64,000 nt of DNA from assembly GCA_001599715.1 (NCBI GenBank), contig BCHU01000008.1, positions 186,001 through 250,000 of the forward strand, in the 5' to 3' direction. Positions 45,327 to 56,141 of this stretch are shown here, in pieces (the first letter of the stretch is position 1; every line of letters begins with the position of its first letter). Origin of the DNA: Phaeotremella fagi (lineage: Eukaryota; Basidiomycota; Tremellomycetes; Tremellales; Phaeotremellaceae). The notes under the pieces are model-generated. The model was not told the origin of the DNA. It made no database searches and worked only from the letters and a program-made list of their open reading frames with translations. The translations under genes and the position numbers were made by a program.

Positions 45327-45717
45327 TGTTGCGATTGTTTTTGTTCTTGAGTTGGTTGAAGAGTAGAGAAAAGACGATATAGAAAAGAGAAAAGATAGGG
45401 TCAAGACGGAGAGGTTGATTTATGGCTCAGATACTTCTTGAGAAAAAGGATGGAGGGGGAATTTAAGTCATCGGTATTTCGATGGAAATAGTGAAAGGAC
45501 GGAAATCATTGTGTGGAAGACGTGTGGTGAGTGAGGGTGGCAATTCCTCAGCTGTGAGGCTGGGGGGCGGTCCTCAGAGAAGGTACAGTATGCAGAGGGC
45601 CTCATTGAAGCAATCACATCATAGCAGCCACTACAAAGCTATATTCTCCTTCCCATGATCTCTCAAACTCCCTTAGCTGCATCGTTACCTATAAACACGT
45701 ATATAGAACTACTGTAC
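45327..45717. other. Spacer between array-2 paralogues 5 and 6
   Basis: Leader of paralogue 5, C/T-rich on the minus strand. TACAGTA at 45583-45589 and TACTGTA at 45710-45716, the latter touching the paralogue 6 stop codon. No gene supported. Confidence 0.45.
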
Positions 45718-46239
45718 CTAAACGGTCGTCGAAACTTGACTACATTTATAAGCAACGTACTCAAGAACACTATTACCCAACCACTCTTTAGCGAGATCCT
45801 GAACCCTCTGCTTATCGTCTCTGAATGTACGAAGATACTTCCAGCACTCAGTATCGTATACCTTTTCTTTCATCTTGTCTAAAAGAAAAGTTTGGATTTC
45901 TGAAGCTGTCGCATCGGGAATTTTGATCGTGTTGTAATGACAAGCAAACTGATCGTCACCTTTATCTATTTCCATCTTAACGACAATTTCACTTGATCCA
46001 TCCTTATCGATCTCTGACGCAGCGAACTGGACGTGAGTTGAAAAGTCGGATAATTTACCGACACATAGAGAAATTCGGTCGTGAGAACCGATTCGAAGTG
46101 GGAGATGATCTGAAGTGTTTCTAAGATGACGAAGCTCCCAAAGACCTTTAACTTTGGTTGAGAGATCGAGCATTGTTGAAGCCTCAACGTAACCATCGGG
46201 TAGTTTGATCTCGGATTTAGTGTCTGTAGTTGATGACAT
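45718..46239 (-). CDS. Array-2 paralogue 6: intronless protein of unknown function
   Basis: Single exon, 173 residues from the ATG at 46239. It is one of the more divergent members. Recognisable pieces are LPDGYVEASTMLDLSTKVKGLWEL, CVGKLSDFSTHVQFAASEI, a short VVKMEI strand, FRDDKQRVQDLAKEWLGNSVLEYVAYKCSQVST at the C-terminus; the last matches the family WL...Y.A pattern well. An in-frame upstream extension to 46332 is unlikely. A TACTGTA element abuts the start codon. Function unknown. Confidence 0.66.
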   Translation of the reverse strand: MSSTTDTKSEIKLPDGYVEASTMLDLSTKVKGLWELRHLRNTSDHLPLRIGSHDRISLCVGKLSDFSTHVQFAASEIDKDGSSEIVVKMEIDKGDDQFACHYNTIKIPDATASEIQTFLLDKMKEKVYDTECWKYLRTFRDDKQRVQDLAKEWLGNSVLEYVAYKCSQVSTTV

Positions 46240-46572
46240 ACTGTAGTTGCGTTTGTAGCAAAGAAAGTTATTGAGGGCGAAAAGAAAAAGATTGGTGATA
46301 AGACCTGCTCGATGTACAGTAGTGTAGTGCATATAAGTACATGTATAATAAGTCTTTGCCTTCTGGGCTAACTCATCTGAAAGGATGAAGATAGAAGACG
46401 TTGAAAGGACAGGTGTTGGTTGTATGGTGCAGAATGTTGTACTGTAAGTGTGGCGGGTTTGATCAGAAGTTGAATCACGTCGAAGGCAAAAGACAGGGTA
46501 CAGTTATGTGACACTGTGAGATGCTCATAAATGTAGCCCAGACCTACTGCAAGAGCGTGAAGATGCATCAAC
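46240..46572. other. Spacer between array-2 paralogues 6 and 7
   Basis: Promoter and leader of paralogue 6. TACAGTA/TACTGTA at 46315 and 46440, besides the copy at 46239. No gene supported. Confidence 0.45.
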
Positions 46573-47226
46573 CTAGTCTACAGACTTCTCCCCTTCTTCA
46601 CAATCATCGTCAACCTGACAAATCATCTCAGCAAGATAAACCAACATCTTCCCCCCATCAGTCCAATTTCTAATTTTCTGTATAGCATCCCCAGACAATT
46701 TATCATCATGAAACTTCCAAAAATTAGTATCAAGATCACTACCAGTGTTATCATCAATGAACAAATCATGTTTAAACATCGAAGTCAGAGTTTCGATATC
46801 CCTCTGATCTTTCTGTAACTTATATTCCTTCTTGAAAATGTCATGTTCAGCTTTCGTCCATCCTATATCCAACTCCAAATTCACTATCATCGTTCCGTCG
46901 GTATTGATATTGACGAGATTGGAGAATGATGAAAGACGGACTTGAGCGTCGGTGGTTTTACCTATGAAAATTGGTTCTGTATTGGAATTCAATCTGGATG
47001 AAGGATCTCGATTTTGGGTTTGATCTTCGGATGAACCTTCATCTTGATTCTGGGTATTTGTATTTGAGATATCGTAGCTTGAGGCGACTTCAAAATAATT
47101 TTCAAGATCCGGAATCTCAGTCCATAGATCCTCGGCAGAGTTCGTAGATCGATATCCACCTTCGAAATAGGTGATTGTCGAAGATGAAGATGTAGGGGAT
47201 GCAACGCCTGATAACAGTGATGGCAT
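46573..47226 (-). CDS. Array-2 paralogue 7: intronless protein of unknown function
   Basis: Single exon, 217 residues, the longest member, because of an Asn/Gln/Glu/Ser-rich insert after the first 50 residues (NTNTQNQDEGSSEDQTQN). Flanking this are family pieces: FEGGYRSTNSAEDLWTEIPDLENYF, then VRLSSFSNLV, NLELDIGW and, at the C-terminus, AIQKIRNWTDGGKMLVYLAEMICQV. IPDLE and LELDIG tie it to paralogue 4. Acidic end (DDDCEEGEKSVD). No signal peptide. Function unknown. Confidence 0.68.
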   Translation of the reverse strand: MPSLLSGVASPTSSSSTITYFEGGYRSTNSAEDLWTEIPDLENYFEVASSYDISNTNTQNQDEGSSEDQTQNRDPSSRLNSNTEPIFIGKTTDAQVRLSSFSNLVNINTDGTMIVNLELDIGWTKAEHDIFKKEYKLQKDQRDIETLTSMFKHDLFIDDNTGSDLDTNFWKFHDDKLSGDAIQKIRNWTDGGKMLVYLAEMICQVDDDCEEGEKSVD

Positions 47227-47549
47227 TTTTAGTCGGTGTATGTCGTTGTTGGGTTAGATGAGGAGGAGTTCACTTTCTGTGATTACTTTCAGATAGAATT
47301 CGGATTGACTTCCACTGGGAAACAGTTCCGAAGACTACTGTAGTTCAACGTCGACGACGTCTTCTCGAAGGTCCTTCCCATGTCTCCGAGATGAAGGCCA
47401 ACGAGTAATTCCATCTCTTCAACATCAGAGACCGAACTTCAGAGAAACACTACTCTGACACCAGTATAATTTTCATACATGCATGAATAATACCAGCTCA
47501 CTGCCAATCATAACAACCATTATACATCATTACAACCCAAACTGCATCC
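47227..47549. other. Spacer between array 2 and the ArfGAP gene
   Basis: 323 bp with the paralogue 7 leader, one TACTGTA at 47336-47342, and the ArfGAP 3' end. No gene seen. Confidence 0.45.
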
Positions 47550-49067
47550 TTAATCCCACAAATTTGCAAAGGGATCCTTGTCATCCTTTTTCTGAACGAC
47601 AGGTGGACTGAAACCTCCGACTCCGCCTCCCGATTGCCAAGGGTCAGCTGTTGAGGTACCCCAAGGATCAGATGGTGTGGAGTTAGCAGGTGATGGTTGT
47701 GTCTACAAGTTATAAGCCAAAAATCATACCATAGAAACCCAGACTCACTTGATTGATCGGTGAACCCCATGCATTAGTTTCTGCTCCTGCCCATCCACCA
47801 CCGACATTTGGTATAGGTGCTTGAGTAGGTGTATAAGAAGGTACAGGGGGTGCAGAACTCGTAACTCCCCCTCCCCAACTACCGAATCCATTCTGGTTGA
47901 CAGTGGTATTACCCAAACCACTAGCTGCGAAGAAACCACCAGGTTGAGCTGGAACAGGGGCGGTAGTAGACGGAGTGGAGAACAATGACATGATGTCAGC
48001 CTTTGCAGTGGCCGGTTTAGCGGTTTGTGAAGGTGGTCTGAAATCTAAATCAAACAGGTTGGAGGGAGCGGTTGGTCCTGGAGGTGCTGCTGCTGTCGTC
48101 GGTTGTGCTGTCGTCGGTGTTGGAGCTGTTGGAGCGGCAGTGGGAGCCGGTGCTGGGGGTTCATCTTGACCGAAAAGATCTATGACTGGAGCAGCGGCTG
48201 GGGTTGCTCTAGCGGGTGCCGCTTGAGTAGTTCGTGAGAGTAATGGGTGTGTTCTAGGTAAAGCGGCTGGAGCAGGGGGAGGGGCTGTTGATGTGGGAGT
48301 AGGACGGGTAGCGGTGTTGACGGGAGGCTTGAGAGTGTAAGCTATTCTCCCAAGCTCAAATAGCTTACTGCTTGTGTTGCCCCGTTTTCCAAATCTCGAG
48401 GATTAGAGGGTGGAGGTCCATCCATAGCCCATCTTCTAGTTTCATATTTAGATCGAATAAAAGATTCCATTTTGCTTGGAAGAGAATCAGCAGGATTCAA
48501 ATGACATCTAAAAACACATACTGATCAGGTGGTACGTGACCAGCTTTAAGATGATTCTCCCAATAAAGATTTGCCAAACGATTACCCCATTTCTGCATTG
48601 ACTATTTGGGTAAGTGAGGGTAAGATCAGACAACCTTACCTCCATTTGTTCAGGTTGCCAAATATCCAGATCTATACTTTTAACTAAAGAGTTGTTAGTT
48701 GGAATTCTTTCAAGCTTTGACCTGACTAACCTTTACTGATATGTGTTCCCATTGATCTATGGATACCAGAACATCTGATACACAAAAACACACCCCTAAA
48801 AATCAATACAGCTCAACGCATAATACGTACAAATTCCATGAAGCCCATCTAGCGTCTACATCGAGGTCAGCGATATTATTAACAAGGTCAGACGACAGTC
48901 TATAAACCACTTACCATTCTTTCTACAGTCAGCACAGGATTTGTTGTCAGGTTGTTTAACTAGCTCTCTGAGGATTCTAGCGTTCCTATCGGTGGTAGCT
49001 TTGTCTGATGAGGGGGGTTAGGCTTTGTTATTATCAGGGGAATATTAGGCTTACCTTGACGAGACAT
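47550..49067 (-). CDS. ArfGAP protein, Age2/SMAP-like
   Basis: Multi-exon minus-strand gene; exon 1 49055-49067 (MSRQ), exon 2 48915-49004, then several short exons. The N-terminal ArfGAP zinc finger is rebuilt across introns: CADC...CIRC with the expected CxxCx16CxxC spacing, followed by SGIHRSMGTHISKVKS with the catalytic-type Arg. Downstream are KMESFIRSKYETRRW and a Gly/Ala/Pro-rich tail encoded mainly by 47710-48340. The tail has clathrin-box-like pieces (VIDLFG, NLFDLDF) and ends DPFANLWD, as in Age2 and SMAP proteins that act on Arf1/Arf6 at trans-Golgi and endosomes. It is divergently arranged with the GDT1 gene, 331 bp apart. Confidence 0.87.
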
Positions 49068-49398
49068 TGGGTATGAATGGGATATGGATATTGGATGTGA
49101 TCTATTGATTAACCACCAGCATTTGAATTCAACCATCAACATAATCGCGTTCCATCATCCGCGCGCCTAATCCCCTCGATTGTTGATTTCCACATCTCGC
49201 GCGCCTAACTAAGCAATCGACACACGTTGTATGCCTGATTCGGCTTTGGCCTATCAAAATGGATACAGATAAACTCAACTTTTTCCAGAACACCATCTCT
49301 AAAAATTAATTACAGATCTCATATAAATCACTCACACGACTTGAAGAGAAGGTCTTTTTTCACACAGAGGTTCAGAGTTTTGAATCAAATCACTCAAC
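49068..49398. promoter_or_regulatory. Divergent promoter between ArfGAP and GDT1 genes, with a duplicated 11-mer
   Basis: CGCGCGCCTAA occurs twice in the same orientation at 49160-49170 and 49198-49208, each shortly preceded by CATC. GC-rich 11-mers like this are rare in the surrounding A/T-rich spacers. An inverted TCGATTG/CAATCGA pair flanks the second copy. This is a good candidate for a shared regulatory site. Confidence 0.55.
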
Positions 49399-50608
49399 AT
49401 GGCTCCGTTCATAGAGGAAGGTAGTGATCTTGGTGAGTCTCGACGCGATGGTTGGGGAACTAGTTGGGGAGCTATGATATTTTATCGTATCATGGGCAAT
49501 CCAATGACGGATTAAAATCATCTCGAATCAATTTATGAAGGGAAACATTCACTAACACCACACATTTAGACGCGTTATGGAAAGCTTTCGTCATGATTGT
49601 CGTCTCTGAAATTGGGGATAAAACATTTTTGATCGCTGCTATCATGGCAACTAGACATCCTAGAATTACAGTCTTTGGGGGAGCGTTTTCAAGTCTGGTA
49701 GTGATGAGTATATTGAGTGCTGCCATGGGTAGAGTGATTCTAGGATTAGTACCAAAGGTATGTCACGTTTCTGACCATCTAATCAATTCCAAATCGCTTA
49801 AATGAAATTTCACCAGGTTTGGACACAATGGGCAGCAGCCATCCTTTTCCTGGTCTTCGGTATAAAACTTCTCCAAGAAGCGCTAGCCATGTCAGGAGGA
49901 ACGAACCACATCCAAGAAGAGATGCGTGAAGTCGAAGAAGAATTAGAAGAAGATTCAACTTCCCACGATCCATTAAACGTCAACTCCTCCATCCCATTAG
50001 AAACACTCGAAGAAGGTAAACAAGAACTCCCACCAACCTCGCCAAGTCGTAGACATACTAGAGCTACATCACCTAGACCTGGGTTTTCACCTTCACGCAA
50101 TGGAGCCGGAGCCAAGAAGGATATTTTTAAATCACTCAAGGAGGGTACAAGGAATTTTCTGCAGTTGGCAACGAATCCTGTTTTCGCTCAGGCTTTCGTT
50201 TTGACGTTCTTGGGTGAATGGGGTGATAGAAGTCAGATAGCTACGATAGCTTTGGGTGGTGCTCATGTGAGTGAAATGCGTGTTTTGTGTTTTGGATGAG
50301 TTTATATACTGATAATTTGAATTTCAGAGCATTCCAGTTATTGCATTTGGTACGATTATCGGTCATGGATTATGTACATTTGGCGCAGTCATGGGTGGAA
50401 GATATCTATCAACCAAAATAAGTGTTAAACACAGTAAGTCAATCCGTTCCATTACCCGATATCGTCTAACAGATTCACAGTCTCTTTAATCGGAGCCACC
50501 GCTTTCCTCATTTTCGCGTTCCTATACGGTTACGAAGCATGGACGACACCATCGACCTCAACCTCAACACCCGCACCAGGATCAGGATCAGATGTCAATT
50601 GGAGATGA
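49399..50608 (+). CDS. GDT1: GDT1/TMEM165 family Golgi Ca2+/Mn2+ transporter
   Basis: Five exons: 49399-49432, 49570-49757, 49817-50266, 50328-50433, 50481-50608; 301 residues in phase. It has both signature motifs of the UPF0016 family, EIGDKT at 25-30 and EWGDRS at 208-213, each in a membrane-helix setting, separated by a long acidic then Ser-rich cytosolic loop (about 100-175). Six hydrophobic segments are visible in two groups of three. Family members exchange Ca2+ and Mn2+ for protons at the Golgi membrane and support glycosylation. The N-terminus is short without a clear signal peptide, unlike TMEM165. The divergent neighbour encodes an ArfGAP, also of the Golgi system. Confidence 0.92.
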
Positions 50609-50688
50609 CGAAAGAATCCATCCATGAATACATTTCACGTAATGCATTAATATCAAACTCGACACCCCCTTAAGCCCCTGCGTCGTCC

Positions 50689-51707
50689 CTAACCTAACCT
50701 TTTAACACCCTCCAAAACCTCTAAAACATCCTTCATTGCCTGAGTATGTAGTTTGACATCAACAAAGAATCTCGATTGATCCTGATCACTCAGAACTGTA
50801 CCAGAACTTTCATTAAGATGATCTAAAGAACCAGCTAGACGCGTGAGGGTTTTCGATAATGATAAGGTGGTTTTTGAGAGAGCTGCAGTGAGAGATGGGT
50901 CGGAGGGGGTAGTGGTTGACTAAGGTTATAATAAGTATATCACATTCTGAAGTGTTTGATAATCAAACTCACTTTGGATAGATCGACATCACCGTCCATC
51001 TCCTCCATATCCTCATCATCAACCCTGGCAGCATTGACAGCACCAACATTTTGATCACCCTTCCGCAATTGATTAAACCTATCACCATCTTCATACAACT
51101 CCCTAATCCTCTTACTTCTAGGACTTTCATCCCCAACCTCCAACGTCCCACCAGCCCCACCAGCCTCAACCACCCCCATCCCCCCCAAATCGAATTCATC
51201 AACCCACCGAGTCCCACAAGCAACACACAACCTCCTCGAATCCCTCGAACCCCCCTTTTTCCTTGGATACCCAACAAGCGGTATACCTTTACAACTCTCC
51301 CTATCACAGTTATCGTTCAAAAGACTATATCCTTGAAGTAACAGTTCTGAGATCCTACTGGCGGCTTTATCGAATTGAGTAGATGATTTAGGGATGGGGA
51401 TGAATTCGTCGTCGGAGGTTGATGGACGTGGTTGTTGAGAAGTTGAGACCGGGACGGGGACGGTTCCAGGTCCTCCATCACATAATGCACAGAATTGAAT
51501 TCTTTCTCTGGAAGCTGATGATGCTGCAGCTGCTGGTTCACGCATTAATGGTGTTGTACGACAGGTATCACAATGCAGATCAGTCAACGTCCATCCTTTC
51601 AACATGTATTCCCCTAACTGATAATGATCAATGGCTGAGCTTCATGGATTTTGACTCACTATTGCGGAGGTGGTTTCGAGTGACGATGACATGTTTGAGG
51701 TTGGCAT
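50689..51707 (-). CDS. ZNRD2 (Sjogren/scleroderma autoantigen 1) type zinc-ribbon protein
   Basis: Three exons, high to low: 51660-51707, 50973-51617, 50689-50919; 307 residues. The acceptor at 51618 gives LGEYMLKGWTLTDLHC, the signature start of the ZNRD2/UPF0148 family, with zinc ligands CDTC then CALC (about residues 32-60). A second zinc ribbon follows: CDRESC and CVAC, preceded by ISELLLQGYSLLNDNC, so the domain is duplicated, as I recall for fungal members. The last third is helical and acidic to neutral. The family's function is poorly defined (human ZNRD2 is linked to mitosis). Its stop lies 80 bp from the convergent GDT1 stop. Confidence 0.78.
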
Positions 51708-51929
51708 GGGTTGATTTGATGATTTCTCTGTGATGGATGGTTGGAGAAGTTGTTGGACACATTTGGCTGTGAGTTTCAAGAATGGTGAATGTGGCCGTAG
51801 TGGCACTTAATTTTTTGGCGCTTCTCTGCTTTTTAACAACGAACTGCAACAGCTTCATCCAAGTCACGATCACCAGTCGCCTTGAATGAAAATTAACTTT
51901 GACATAAAATACATAAAGAACCACCAAAA

Positions 51930-54550
51930 CTAAAGCCTCGACATCCCTTCTTCAACCCTCATCATCTTCCCTAAAACAGCATATTCCTCCAAACACTCCG
52001 GATTCCTCAGAGTAGCAGGATTGATCGAAGCGATTGAAGCCCCATTGATAACCTATACATCAGCTGACTAATCACAAGAAAAAAGTTTACCTTTCGAATG
52101 GGTACTGATAGTTTTGTTAGCATAACATCAGAAACAAGTATGAGATGGACTTACCTTCAACCCTCTTCCCCGTTAATGTCACTGGAACATCTTTAACCTG
52201 TAATATCTTCTTTATCAGTCCATGAGCAATCTCCCAATTTACCTTTGACGGAACATGTCTAGCACTTCTAGCAAGACGTATCGAGGTTTTGATTCTCTTC
52301 ACCAACTCCTCTCCCAACTTTAACCCAGTTTTCATCTAAAATAAGTTAGCCTCAGCTACCTGTGCCAAAATAAGGCTTGGTAATCACTTTAACAAACAAC
52401 ACCACCTGCTCATCTGCGCCCCCATCAACCATTAATCCAACAACGATAGTCTCTTCTATACCTTGATCATTGAATTCTTGAGTTTCCAAAACAGAATATA
52501 TATCAGTTGGACCGAATCTTATACCTCCCGGATTCAAAACTCCATCAGATCTACCTAGCATGATGACACCACCTCCATTTCCTGAGCGGGAGGGTGTGAT
52601 TTGAACACTGATATCAGTAGCTATTACTTTTGTTACATACTAATCGCCATGGTCTAAATGTCAGTGGAGTTCAATAGTCTAAACCTACACCATAACCCCG
52701 TTGTGTCTTTAAAATAACTCTCGATGAATCTTTCCTTTGCCTTCCGAACATCCTCACTGGTAAAATCATATCCGTCCAAAGGCCAAAATCCAAGAGGTTC
52801 AATTGGGAATGCCTCCAAACATATCAATTCTCCCGGTTCCGTTGGCGAAGGTGTCGAGAGGTGGCTTCAATTAACGACATTCAAGTGTTGAGAAAACTTA
52901 CAATCCCAACATCCGACTTTGAATTTCACCTCGATAAACAGGTAAACTAGTAGTTCTTCCAGCGAAAACTGAACAAATATCTGTACCTCCGGTGATAGAT
53001 CCTAGAAGAACGTCTTTCTTGACGTTTTGATATACGAAATCAAATAACTGCGGAGGTAACGGTGATCCAGTCGATAGAATCTGACGTAAGGTTTTGAGAT
53101 GATGATGTTTCCCGACGTTTGGGTAGTGTTTCTACCTCATCAGTCGGTGGAATTTAGTTTAGAACTCACTGAAATTTGTTCAATCCATTTTGCACTGGTT
53201 CCCAGAATGGTTATACCAAACGTATCGACCATCTCCCAAAGCAATTCTGGTCTTTTCAGTGGCGATCCCTCGTATACGACGATAGTAGCACCTGTAGCTA
53301 ATCCCGAGACGAGATACTGGAACATCATCCATCCACTGTTGTCAATGAGGATTTTTTGAAGCTAACGTACGGAGTGGTGTAATAGAAGAATACATCTCCT
53401 CTCCCCATGTCACCAGCTATATGATGTTCTCGTAGGGAATCAATCAACATCCCACCTTGTCGATGCTGTCGTCAGCCAATTCAATGTTAGTTCAGACTTA
53501 CCACGATTGCCTTTGGTTTACCGGTCGTACCACTAGAGAACAAGATCCAGATAGGTTCGTTGAAGCCCATCCTTAGGAAGGTCGTTTCACCTTCACCAGT
53601 GTTGATAAAGTCTGACCATGGAGTTGTGCCAGTTGAAGGTGAAGGTACCAACGAAGATGGAAGATGATCAATGACGATGATGTTTTCAGGTGGATTCTGT
53701 AAGGAAGAAACTAGAGTTGGTAATAGTGGTAAAAGAGGTCTAGGTGTACCGCCATATCTACAAGTCAGCCAGAAAACAGATGAAACACATACACAACACC
53801 GTTGGTGACAAACAACAATTTAGGACGAATCTAAAATTCAGTACTACCCATATCGTTTCTTACCTGTTCCAACCTCTCGATAACACCATCGACACCGAAA
53901 TCAGCAGCTGCCGATGAGAAGATAGCACCGAGAGACCTAACTATCAGCTCAAATACGTTGACATTACCCACGAAGCAGCCAGAAGAGTGACCACAGCTTC
54001 AATACAATTCCCACCCCAAAACGCTATCCTATCACCTCCAACCACACCAGCGGTTTTCATTCCACGTTGAACCTTCCCCACAAGCTGATATAATTCAGAT
54101 TGAGTTAGTTGTTTAGGAGCAGGAGAGTAGACTGGACAAGATTCGGCTGTCGTTTTAGTTCTGATCATTTTCCTTTGGACATACAAGTTTGGATGATAGC
54201 TATATCATCTGGATGAGAAAGATGGTATCTCAGTTGATTCTCTGCCCAATTCAACGAAGCGTTAGGGAACCAAGAAGGATTATCAGCAGGTTTAAGAGAT
54301 TGATCGACGACCTTTTGTTTTTGATCAGTAGAGGCTACCTTTTGTATCTCACTGTGCCCTCTCCCTTTTCACCGATGACATTCTCCCAATCCCAAACTTC
54401 GTCCCAAAAAGCTCCTCTCTCTTTACACGACCAATTCCATAGTTCCTCGTAGGAATTCAAGCTTAAGCCGTATCTTTCGTTGATGTGTTGACGGAATTTA
54501 TAGGTTTCAGTGATAGATGGGTCCTTGGGTGACCATAGGAGATCTGACAT
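51930..54550 (-). CDS. Acetoacetyl-CoA synthetase
   Basis: Multi-exon minus-strand gene of the ANL adenylating superfamily, about 700 residues. The start is the ATG at 54550 (MSDLLWSPKDPS), since the longer frame begins without an ATG. Recognisable blocks are RYGLSLNSYEELWNWSCKERGAFWDEVW, the SGTTGKPKA phosphate-binding motif near 53510-53540, WMMFQYLVSGLATGATIVVYEGSP, TSAKWIEQI, GSITGGTD, LGRSDGVLNPGG and a C-terminal VTLTGKRVE with a catalytic-type Lys. The order and the N-terminal W-rich region fit acetoacetyl-CoA synthetase, which uses ATP and CoA to activate acetoacetate in the cytosol, connected to leucine and ketone-body use. Alternative: another short-chain acyl-CoA synthetase, less likely. 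Divergent with the LYC1-like gene. Confidence 0.87.
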
Positions 54551-54801
54551 TGTTGCTGCTGTTGCTGTTGTGGTCACTATCTTCGTCGTTGTCGTCGTCG
54601 TTGAGTTCCTTGTCCAGCTACTGCCTTCTTACGGCAACTGGTCAGCCGACAACTCGCTGAGTCTAAGCGATACACCGGTTGATTTCCCACGGTGACATCT
54701 ATAATACCCAGTCGGTAACAAATCAACACGGAGAATTGCGGCATTAGACTATTTCAAGGTGGATCATAGCAAGTCATTCTCTCCACTCAAACACGTCGAA
54801 A
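54551..54801. promoter_or_regulatory. Divergent promoter between acetoacetyl-CoA synthetase and LYC1-like genes
   Basis: 251 bp between the two ATGs, so shared control is possible. It contains (GTT/GTC)-rich trinucleotide runs near 54553-54602 that are untranslated leader of the minus-strand gene. No specific factor site recognised. Confidence 0.55.
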
Positions 54802-56141
54802 ATGGTGACAGAATCAACCCCAGCACCAAGTAGATTCGATCTATCCGATTTTACGATAGTCCTAGCGAGTCCTTCACAGTCAGAACAACACGCCAGAGCA
54901 TGTTATGTACCCTGGAACAGAGGTTTGAGTTGGGAGGTGGGTAAGAGATCAATTAGCATCACTGAGATCATACTTACTAGGAATTCATCGAAAGTGGTAG
55001 AAAAGAATCCACGGCTGAATGGACCAAGGATAATCGATTCAGTACTTGGTAAATCATCTTTGTTTGTGGAGTTTCTGATGTGAACAGGGTTTTAGTTCGT
55101 CACGATGATCTTGAAGGAGAGATTTACGCAGGTTGTGAAACGTAGGTCATCTACTCAAGCTTTACTGAAACCCTAGTTATCTTCGTGATGCACTTATCAA
55201 ACCCAAGGGATCAACCTCAATAGACAAGACATATGTGTATGGAATCGCATCAGTCGTGACGCCAGTTAACCATTTACGTATGTTAACAACTCCAGCATCC
55301 ACTGATAATCAAAGGTAAAGGCTATGCTACCCATCTCCTAAAACTCCTGCATTACATCTTGAGCTCTGCCAACAACCTACCAGAATTTCCCCAAGAATGG
55401 GGTCAACCCCCACCCGTTCTCCCACCGCAACTCCAATCCAAATACCCTGCAGCAACAGCCTCGATCCTCTGGTCAGACGTCGGTTCCAAATTCTATTCGA
55501 AATGTACGATAGGCACCGAAAGACCCGGGTGGATTGTGAAAGATGAACAGAACGTCGAAATTTCCTGGAAAGCTTTGTCGAACGGTAAATTGGTCGAAGG
55601 TTGGGAATGGATCTATGATTATGAAGAGGTTTCAAAGATTTTATCGGAAGCTTCGAGGAGTAAACTTATGGGTGTGGATACTAGGGAACGATCTGCTTAT
55701 CTTCAGGATCCGGTTTCAAGAGGGACATTGAGTTTTGTACCACTGAGGGGTGCTATGGGACCACAACCCCAACATCGGGATATGAGTGTGAAAGAACCTT
55801 TAGGTGTTCGATTAAAAGGAACAGAAACGTTCATCTGTTTCACACCATACAACGCAGCGATTGGACCGAAACTTCTGATAACAGCGACAAACGCTATCAA
55901 ACCCGAACACCTCTCTTCGATCTTTACTATCCTCGACGTCATCGCTGAAAAAGCTGAAAGGAAGGAAATCTGGTTATGGGGTGATGAATTGGTATCTCTT
56001 CTTGAAGGGTATTCGGACATAACGAGGGAAATCTCAATCAAGAGACGACCGGAACTTATGGGTCATCTGTTGGGTGTCGCTTGGTATGGTGAAGGTGAAG
56101 TTGGCAATTTTTTGGATCATAGAATGTGGTCTTGGTGCTAG
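54802..56141 (+). CDS. LYC1-like N-acetyltransferase
   Basis: Five exons: 54802-54936, 54981-55048, 55088-55141, 55177-55277, 55315-56141; 394 residues, phase-consistent. The first 150 residues form a GNAT-like region: RFDLSDFTIVLASPSQSEQ, VLVRHDDLEGEIYAGCET, YGIASVVTPVNHLRKGYATHLLKLL. RKGYAT is the acetyl-CoA-binding Q/RxxGxA motif and spans intron 4. The rest, LPEFPQEWGQPPPVLPP and TASILWSDVGSKFYS and downstream, follows the layout of fungal LYC1 proteins (lysine acetyltransferase of Yarrowia lysine catabolism). Assignment is by recalled blocks. No targeting signal. The 3' neighbour lies 191 bp downstream on the same strand. Confidence 0.8.
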
